Shown here: positions 57,642 to 64,000 of the stretch, one piece after another | Numbering within the stretch: position 1 is the first letter of the stretch | Layout of the letters: the number at the start of each line of letters is the position of its first letter | Origin: Roridomyces roridus | Taxonomy: Eukaryota > Basidiomycota > Agaricomycetes > Agaricales > Mycenaceae | Reading direction: 5' to 3' | NCBI GenBank assembly: GCA_029378245.1 | Contig: JARKIF010000010.1 | Coordinates: 434,001 to 498,000, forward strand | Length of the DNA: 64,000 bases | The notes under the pieces: generated by a model | Seen by the model: only the letters and a program-made list of their open reading frames with translations | What the model was told of the DNA's origin: nothing | Database searches by the model: none | Translations under genes and position numbers: made by a program

Positions 57642-59836
57642 ATGGACGCGGTCTCCTCTTTCAAGAGGTTGGAAACCTTTTGCCTTCAAGCCATCCGCGA
57701 CAAACTTCCTCAAGTGGCCTCGTTGGTGGTACGTGTGATTCACCTGATACAGACGCGTATACCCATAACAGCGAGCAGGAGATCAGCGCGAGCGCTGTTA
57801 AGAAAGCGCTCCTCAAAATTACTCCCGTATTACAACATCTCTCAACGTCCCATGAGGCACAGACCGTCAGTCATGTTTCCTCTTGTACTGAATAATCCTC
57901 TGATCCATTCGACAGAATTGCGAGAAATTAGAATCCCTTATCGGCACGCTAACAACCTCGGCTGAAGAAATCCAAAAAATGATCGAGGACGCCCAGGTGG
58001 ATGGGGATGACCTGGCGCCATTGAGCTTCTTCTTCGAGTGGGTACTATCCTTCTTGTCACTCGGACTTGAGCTCTGACATACAGCATATAGAGATTTTGC
58101 CACCACAAAATCAGCGCTTCAAACTCTGAAAGACTCGTCCCCGAGCACTCAACACCGACGCCAAGTACTCGGAAGTGTAGAGGCACAGCTGGCGTCGAGT
58201 ATGGAGACATTACGTGTATTTCACCTCACTCTTCTTCATCATAGCCGCCTCGCTCATGTGCGTTTCCATAGATCGTCCTTTATATTCTTCAAGCCGACTC
58301 GGACGTTGCCCCTTGCAATCTAGGCGCCATCACGGCTACGGCCCGGGAGCAGGATGTCGATATCTACGGCAGCCTCACGGCTGCGAATAAGACATGGGTG
58401 GAGGAGGGAGAGGCAGTACCGGCGGGGCCGGGAGACATAGCTCGGAAATTTGTCGACTGGCTTGTGACATTCTCAGAGGTGCGTCATCTCCAAGTACCTT
58501 GGGCCCTTAACAATGGGCTTTACATCCGGCGTACTGAAGCATCGAGCAGACCTCTATCGTACAATATATCGTCGATCTCCTCTTCCCCCTTTTTTCTACT
58601 CTTTTTGACACCGATAACCCAGTAACATCACTTCCGCGTGATATTATTTCCAGTTGTCTGGAGGACTTCTCGCGTTTCAAAGTGCGTGATTTATCCTGCT
58701 GTGGAAGCATGGTCGTTGAATATTCTCATAAGCGTGTTGAAGCAGAGCTTTCGGTCTGGAACCGAACCACAAAACGGCTATGCAATATTCTTGCGCCGTT
58801 GGCCACTGCCGGCAATACTCAAGCGTCTGATCTCCTTGAGTGAGTATAAGTATGGCTTTTTGGGCATCTCATTCATCATCTTCCATGCAGGGAAGCCGAG
58901 GGCTTCCTGGACGATGTCGAGACCCTCGAAAAGGCCCTTAGATACGATAATGCGGCAGGAATAGCGGAGTCATTGCACTATACTCGTTTAGGATTCAAGC
59001 TATCGCAGGAAAAAATTCAGGTCTGTTTTGCTGATATTTCCCATTCGGTCGCAGGTAAACTGAGGTCCGATGCGCAGCTCACCGATCTCACCTTGAAGTT
59101 TATTGAGTCCACCCGCTCCAGCGTTCCCCAGTCCACCGCTCACGACGTGGTTGCTCGCGACGCCGAGGCTACCAACGTGTTGGCTGCGCCCGACGCCGAG
59201 GCTCCGGAGACTGTTCTCGACGCCGAGGCTCATGACGCCGTATTGGCTGCTCCCGACGCTGAGGCTACCGACGTGTTGGCTGCGCCCGACGCCGAGGCTC
59301 CGGAGACTGTTCTCGACGCCGAGGCTCCCGACGCCGTATTGGCTGCTCCCGACGCCGTATTGGCTGCTCCCGACGCCGTATTGGCTGCTCCCGACGCCGT
59401 ATTGGCTGCTCCCGACGCCGAGGCTACCGACGTATTGGCTGCTCCCGACGCCGAGGCTCCGGAGACTGTTCTCGACGTCGTATTGACTACTCTCGACGCC
59501 GAGGCTCACGCCATATTGGCTGCTCCCGACGCCGAGGCTCCGGACGTGACTACTGTCGACGCCGAGGCTCACGACGCCGTATTGGCTGCTCCCGGAGTGG
59601 CTGTTTCCGACGCGGTGGTTCCCAACCTGCCGGCTTCCCGCAGCGGCCGTTCCTTGGTGGGCAGTGCATCAGGTTTTTTGAAGAAGTGTAAAGGTATCTT
59701 AAGCAAGGGCAAGAGCGTCCTGGTGCCGAACCGGGGTCCACGTCGTGCGGTGACGGAGAAGGACAGCGCAGCGCCAAGGGCGCCCCCGGGAGAGGAGGAT
59801 GTCCAAGGTCGCACCTCCGCCGAATTAATTTTGTAA
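57642..59836 (+). CDS. helical protein with a C-terminal Asp-Ala-rich repeat region
   Basis: The start is MDAVSSFKRLETFCLQAIRD at 57642. An intron (about 57729-57771) is followed by EISASAVKKALLKITPVLQ. Later exons encode long amphipathic helices: EEIQKMIEDAQVDGDDLAPL, TTKSALQTLKDSS, HRRQVLGSVEAQL, IARKFVDWLVTFSE and EAEGFLDDVETLEKAL. The last large exon (58973-59836) holds the repeat, with units like DAEAPETVLDAEAPDAVLAA arranged irregularly (about 59150-59600). It ends in a basic segment (GRSLVGSASGFLKKCKGIL) and ...SAELIL. At least six introns are needed. No signal peptide is evident. The pattern is that of large unnamed helical families in Agaricomycetes. The function is unknown, and the repeat is likely to vary between strains. 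Confidence 0.65.
59150..59600 (+). repeat. coding minisatellite (GACGCC-GAGGCT / GCTGCTCCCGAC units)
   Basis: Units of 21, 24 and 30 nt built from GACGCCGAGGCT, GTATTGGCTGCTCCC and CCGGAGACTGTTCTC recur in several orders. Four consecutive GACGCCGTATTGGCTGCTCCC copies (21 nt) occur at about 59328-59411. All length changes are multiples of three, so the frame is kept. Confidence 0.9.
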
Positions 59837-60798
59837 TCCAGACGACTGAGAAGCTGTAGTATATTATCATGGCAAAACGCGTACAACTGAAAACTTGAGG
59901 ACTGTGTTTGATATTGAGTTGACAGCTGACGGACCGCGATGCAGTAGCGGCTGACGCCGGTGTTGCGAATCGGGATCACCATAGCATCGAGTTTCTAACT
60001 TCTTCCTGCTGGTACTTAAGTACGTGCCCAGAAAGCCTCAGTCGTGACTCGTGAGGTAAGTGGTAGTTGCTTTTTTTTATCTTGGATCCTTGAAAGCCTC
60101 TGGTAGTGCCCTTCGCGGTAGCCACGAGTCTCCACGAGTCCGCGATGGTAGAAGATGTCCCACTAGCCCCAACAGAGTCGAATAGAGTCCTGAGGTGGAG
60201 AGAGAGCGAGTGATCAAGAGGCAGTTATGTAACAGAGCCAAACAAGTTCGAACTCTTTTCTAATAAACCATCATCATCTAGCAATAGTAATATCAGCTTC
60301 CTGCGCCCTCTCAGACAACAGCCTCGAGTCTCGAGCCTTCTAGGAACATGGAGCAATTCATCCTGTCTTATCCTATCGCCACCGTGCACGTGGCGATAGG
60401 ATAAGATGGTGACCAACGCTCGTGGGATTTGGTGGGGCATGCACTGAGTCTAGGACGATACGCCGCCGCCGGCGACACTGAATTTTGGAGAAGTTGTCCG
60501 TCGAGAGATCCCTGACACTTTTTTTTTTTGCTCGCAAACACCTCACTCAGAACTCTATTGCGACTATACCAGGTTAGGCTCGGATTCGGCATTCAAGTGG
60601 GGTTGTTTTGCTCTTCAATGCCCGGCTGGACATGAAACCTTTTCTCTCTTACAGTAACATTGCATTGGTGCGGTATCGCCGCAAGAACCCTCCCTTGCCT
60701 ATGATCTTCCTCGCAGTTCCGACGATAGTCAGTCTGGATCAAGATATCTTGATTCCAACTCTCCTCCCACCGACGACAATACAAATTTTCATCACGAA
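59837..60798. other. intergenic region containing a perfect hairpin
   Basis: Apart from the hairpin at 60366-60406 and a poly-T run near 60519, no gene or repeat is evident. Short open frames on both strands lack domains. Confidence 0.45.
60366..60406. other. perfect 17-bp inverted repeat with 7-nt loop
   Basis: TCTTATCCTATCGCCAC, then a 7-nt loop, then the exact reverse complement GTGGCGATAGGATAAGA. A structure this long does not occur by chance often. It could form an RNA hairpin or cruciform, or be a footprint of a rearrangement. Confidence 0.8.
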
Positions 60799-61053
60799 AT
60801 GGGGGTATTTATGGGATCGGCGGCTGTCCTACAGTTCTTTGGGAGTACATATCGAGCAATTGGGACTCACCGGAACCATTCGAAGATGTTCTGGGCCCTG
60901 GTATCTCTTGATCAACTTTCCAGTGGCCGAAAATACGTTCCATCGCGGAATGCGGTTGCGAAAGTTCCGGGACCTGTCCTGTGGATTACAATCGTCTTGG
61001 CCTTCGTTCTACCCTTCACAGAAACCCTCGCGCATTATGTGCGCCTCCAGTGA
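60799..61053 (+). CDS. possible small single-pass membrane protein
   Basis: This 84-aa frame begins MGVFMGSAAVLQFFGSTYRA. It ends with a hydrophobic helix (PVLWITIVLAFVLPFTETLA) and HYVRLQ just before the stop at 61053. The start lacks supporting splice evidence and no domain is recognised. An overlapping frame at 60608-61057 is an alternative but looks less protein-like. It may be a genuine small gene or a chance frame. Confidence 0.35.
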   Translation: MGVFMGSAAVLQFFGSTYRAIGTHRNHSKMFWALVSLDQLSSGRKYVPSRNAVAKVPGPVLWITIVLAFVLPFTETLAHYVRLQ

Positions 61054-61510
61054 GTGAAAACAAGAGGTTCTTCGGTCAACCTCGGACTCGGAATGCGAGT
61101 GGGTCGATGCATTTGGCTACTCTCAGGCATATGCGCCCGCCCCCAGCTCCAGCTGGAGATCCTGTAAGTCGCTTTTACTAACCCGAAAGTGTTTCGACGC
61201 CTGGCATCCGTTGCTTCGGCCGGGCCTAGGCTACGACGACCCTGCATCGCGATTCGTTTCGTTTCTCTGTGAATTTCCTGCAGAATCTTTTGAGAGAGAG
61301 AGAGACAGCTTTCAGTCAGTAGACAGCATCTGTAATGGCCGCGTCTACCGAAAAACAGCGAGCGGAAAACGGCGTGAATGGCCGACGTGAGGATCGCGCC
61401 GCATGGGACAAGTTGCGGCTGACGGCCGGTTGTTTTGTCAGCGGACCGCCGAAAGCAGTGCTTCAATTGGGATACTTCTTGAAGTGGCCGCCTTTGTCCA
61501 CGCACCCACA

Positions 61511-63002
61511 ATGCTACTTCCCGCCGCCCGTGCTGTTGAGGACAGCAATCATTCTTTTTCTGCGTCAACATGGGTGCGTCGCACTTTGAGTTACTCCTAA
61601 CATTCTCAAAAACATCGTCTTTCTTCAGATTCCTGTGGCTGTCGCGATCGCCGTTCTGGTGGGCCTCACACTCGTGGTATGCTCCCGCAAGTCTCTGCGC
61701 ACACGGCTGGTGAACATGGGACAAGGCGTCGCCGTTGCATCCGGCATGCCCATTACCCGTGAGATCACCGCCGAACAACTTGCTGGGACTATCAACCGCG
61801 CCCCCGACGCTGCTCCTCGTCGTACCCGTCGACCCCGTAGGACGCCTTCGCAAATCAGCACGGTTTCGCTGCCGGCTTATATGAAAGAGCCTGGTGAGCA
61901 GGAGCTCGTGGTTACCCGCGGTCCCGATGGAGAAGACGTCGTAATGCCAGCGGCGTCGGCCGTCGAGGACGAGGACGATGACGGGGATTCGAGCGAAGGA
62001 CACGAGGGAACCGGAGAACATCAGACCGCTGAGCAACGGAATTCTCGGTATGAACCAATGCCCCACACTCCGACAGACAGTCCTCTACTCGGCCAAGATG
62101 ATCCTCGTGGAGAAGCTCCCGCTTACTACGAGGTTGTCGAGCCTCCTACCGAGTCGTATCCACCTCCTGGAATCTCCGTCGACCTGCAGGAAGCCGAATC
62201 ACAAGCGCCAGCTCCACAGCGCCGCTCAGGCTTCTTCTCCCTCTTCCGACCAGCACCGCCGCCCGTGCCCGTCACACCCCCAGCTCAGGACCCTAGCCGG
62301 CTCTCCCTGCACCATAGCCGCACCCGTTCCACGACCAATACATCCACAGCTGGCACTCGCCATCGTCCCACGGGCTCGACCTCTACCCTCTTCTCGCAAC
62401 TCAGTCGCACGCGCTCCAATACCTCACTCGCGCCCAATAATCTCACCTCCCCGTCACTCATCTCCCTCGCCTCCATATCCTCGCCCCTCCCGCATACACT
62501 CATCAAGACCGAGTTCAGCGCGTTGCCCAAGAATGGATTGACGCCTGAGCAGCTGAGTCTGATCAGTGGGACGAAGGAGGGCGGGTTGAGTCGATTCGGT
62601 GTGCCTTGGGGCGCAGCCGCTGTTGCGTATGCGAGCGCGAGTGCCAATGGCAGTCGGATTGCTGTCAACGAGAGTGAAGCGCCGCCGCCTGGTTGGGAGG
62701 AGGTGACTGGTGCGCCTGGTGAGGCTTCGGGGTCAAATTCTGATGCTGTGGAGGCTTCTGGGTCACAAGTTCCGGAAACGGAAGCGGCCGTGGCAGCAGA
62801 CACCGAAACGACCTCCCCCGCAGTTGTAGCAGAGCCAGCTACCCCAGCGCTTGTCCCGCCGCGCGCCGAGTCGCGTGCGAGTGCCATGTCGACGCAGTCC
62901 TTTGCGACCGCTGATGAGGGCAACTCCGACTCGGAGTCTGACACCGACATACCGCATATACATGTGCAGGGGCCCACGGACGCGACTATACGACCTTCGT
63001 AA
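61511..63002 (+). CDS. single-pass membrane protein with PPxY-like motifs
   Basis: Exon 1 (61511-61573) encodes a short N-terminus (MLLPAARAVEDSNHS...). A 55-nt intron (61574-61628) joins in phase 0 to IPVAVAIAVLVGLTLVV, the only membrane helix. The long cytosolic tail contains a basic patch (RRTRRPRRT), SLPAYMKEPGEQELV, EAPAYYEVVEPP and a PPPGWEEV segment. It also has a Ser/Thr-rich low-complexity region and the conserved-looking block EFSALPKNGLTPEQLSLISG followed by RFGVPWGAAAVAYA. The tail ends in an acidic Ser-rich stretch. Proteins of this plan occur across Agaricomycetes. By analogy, PPxY/PAY motifs suggest binding to Nedd4/Rsp5 WW domains; this is inference. An upstream in-frame ATG at 61403 would add 36 residues. 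Confidence 0.7.
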
Positions 63003-63297
63003 ACGCTCACGATCCCCACTTTTTGTTTATTTGCATTGCCATTTACACGCCCCCACGACGCCCTGCATCTCAGCATTGCCATATCTATATGCATTGTATG
63101 TATTTCTTATCCCATCCCACACTATGATATCGACGAGCACTACCTTCAAGATCATCGCTGCGCTACCCACTCCCCACACTATATACAATCCGATCCAGAC
63201 TAATTTTCGACTTCACATTGTCTGGCTTGCGCCCGTCTTGACTGTTATTCACCTTACTGTACACTTACTTTAGCTTAGCTTACCCCACTTGTGGGAC

Positions 63298-63331
<34 letters not shown>

Positions 63332-63595
63332 ATGGGATATGAATTAACAAAATGAACGAGCCAAGGAACGAACGAGCGGATGAATGAATGCTGGCTGACA
63401 GGTGCAATGGCGGGTGTATGTAAATTTACCACACGGAACTTTAGAGTGGGCTGCAATAGCAGTTCTTTTATCTTGATTCGGGTTTGGACTGAATGAAGTG
63501 GTTCAATCGAACGTGCACTAATAGCGCAATTGCGCGGTGAGGATGAGAATCTGGTACATAAGTATGTGATCTGCTTGGATGTTGCTCTATTTAGC
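63003..63595. other. intergenic region with a (GGAT)n microsatellite
   Basis: No gene seen. The tetranucleotide run is annotated separately. The rest is AT-richer and non-coding in appearance. Confidence 0.5.
63297..63335. repeat. (GGAT)n microsatellite
   Basis: About nine tandem GGAT units with one GGAC interruption, followed by GAATGAACGA-type degenerate units. Confidence 0.9.
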
Positions 63596-64000
63596 GGTGG
63601 ACACACTCGTCGGCGCATGACTTGGAGCCACCCTCATAGCTTTAGACTGGGACCGCCGTGGCAGGTGCGTATTGTGCATTTCCTCGGGCGGCTTTCAAAC
63701 TGACAGACTGTAGGCTGGACCCTAACCTGCGTTGGGGCAACATTCTCGCATCCCTCGGCGCTCTCACCGTCGCCGCCATCCATCTTTCCGTTACCGAGCA
63801 CCTCCGCCCTGTCTCTGCGAAGATAAAGAAGAGTTGATACGCCGATGGAGGAACAGGACGCTGCCGAGCGCGTGTACCCTTCTCTCCTCCGCCCTCGTGT
63901 CCCTCACGCATATGTCTTCTTTGCCTTTGACGACGACGAGGCCTAGAGGGGCTAAGCACCTTCCGTCTCTGTCTGCCAAGATGAAGACGAGCTGATACGC
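63596..64000 (+). pseudogene. tandemly duplicated, degenerate membrane-exon segment (runs off window)
   Basis: After an intron-like GTGCGT...TGTAG (about 63670-63710), a frame reads LDPNLRWGNILASLGALTVA and AAIHLS, then HLRPVSAKIKKS and a stop at 63836. About 155 bp later a diverged copy reads RRWRNRTLPSACTLLSSALV, then HLPSLSAKMKTS and a stop at 63996. The shared ending (AAGA..AAGA.GAG.TGATACGC) makes the duplication clear. It may be the 3' end of a gene with an extra decayed exon, or a small tandem pseudogene. The rest lies outside the window. Confidence 0.45.

Noticed and set aside
60608..61057. 150-aa plus-strand frame overlapping the small membrane ORF
   Set aside because: No hydrophobic pattern or conserved motif; the overlapping 84-aa frame has a coherent membrane helix and is listed instead with low confidence.
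62285..63094. Long minus-strand frame opposite the membrane-protein gene
   Set aside because: Low-complexity antisense of a well-supported exon; no recognisable motif.

Overview
This is a nuclear segment from a filamentous basidiomycete, almost certainly an Agaricomycete (mushroom-forming fungus). The genes have many short introns (about 43-60 nt) with GT-AG borders and CTGAC-type branch points. The gene content includes DUF6698 and DUF6533 proteins and Agaricomycete-specific transposon families. No tRNA, rRNA, CRISPR array or bacterial-type operon was found. All splice models were inferred by eye.

Layout. 1-5.4 kb: VPS15, the PI3-kinase regulatory subunit, minus strand, with its 3' end outside the window. 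5.7-9.3 kb: a small unknown gene and a multi-exon membrane protein with a possible glycosyltransferase domain. 10-11 kb: a small membrane-anchored protein. 11.8-19.0 kb: a transposon-like block, with a DUF6698 gene head to head with a Plavaka/CACTA-like transposase, followed by a small acidic-tailed ORF. 20.1-21.5 kb: an FAD monooxygenase.

21.8-34.8 kb: the most striking feature, a giant inverted repeat with two 5607-bp arms around a 354-bp unique spacer, bounded by a 3-bp direct repeat. Each arm carries a full-length but stop-interrupted transposase-like gene and the 5' part of a second gene. Only the left arm also holds a 1423-bp TIR element with a 9-bp target duplication, inserted in intron 1 of the transposase-like gene. 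The stops are shared by both arms, so the element was already dead when the palindrome formed.

36.7-38.8 kb: an LACTB2-like metallo-beta-lactamase and a membrane GNAT acetyltransferase. 39.0-46.1 kb: a tandem array of DUF6533 membrane-protein and tyrosyl-tRNA synthetase modules. Two DUF6533 copies look intact, one is a fragment, one TyrRS is intact and one TyrRS is a 5' pseudogene. 46.2-50.4 kb: SET1, the H3K4 methyltransferase. 52.1-54.1 kb: a DNAJC3/P58IPK-type ER co-chaperone. 54.55-55.34 kb: a non-autonomous hAT-like element with an 8-bp target duplication. 56.3-59.8 kb: a divergent pair, an F-box-like protein and a helical protein with an Asp-Ala-rich repeat tail. 61.5-63.0 kb: a single-pass membrane protein with PPxY-like motifs. 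The last kilobase holds a (GGAT)n microsatellite and a tandemly duplicated, degenerate membrane-exon segment.

The conserved housekeeping genes (VPS15, TyrRS, SET1, DNAJC3, LACTB2) form islands between transposon-derived and recently duplicated DNA. They do not form an obvious functional cluster.
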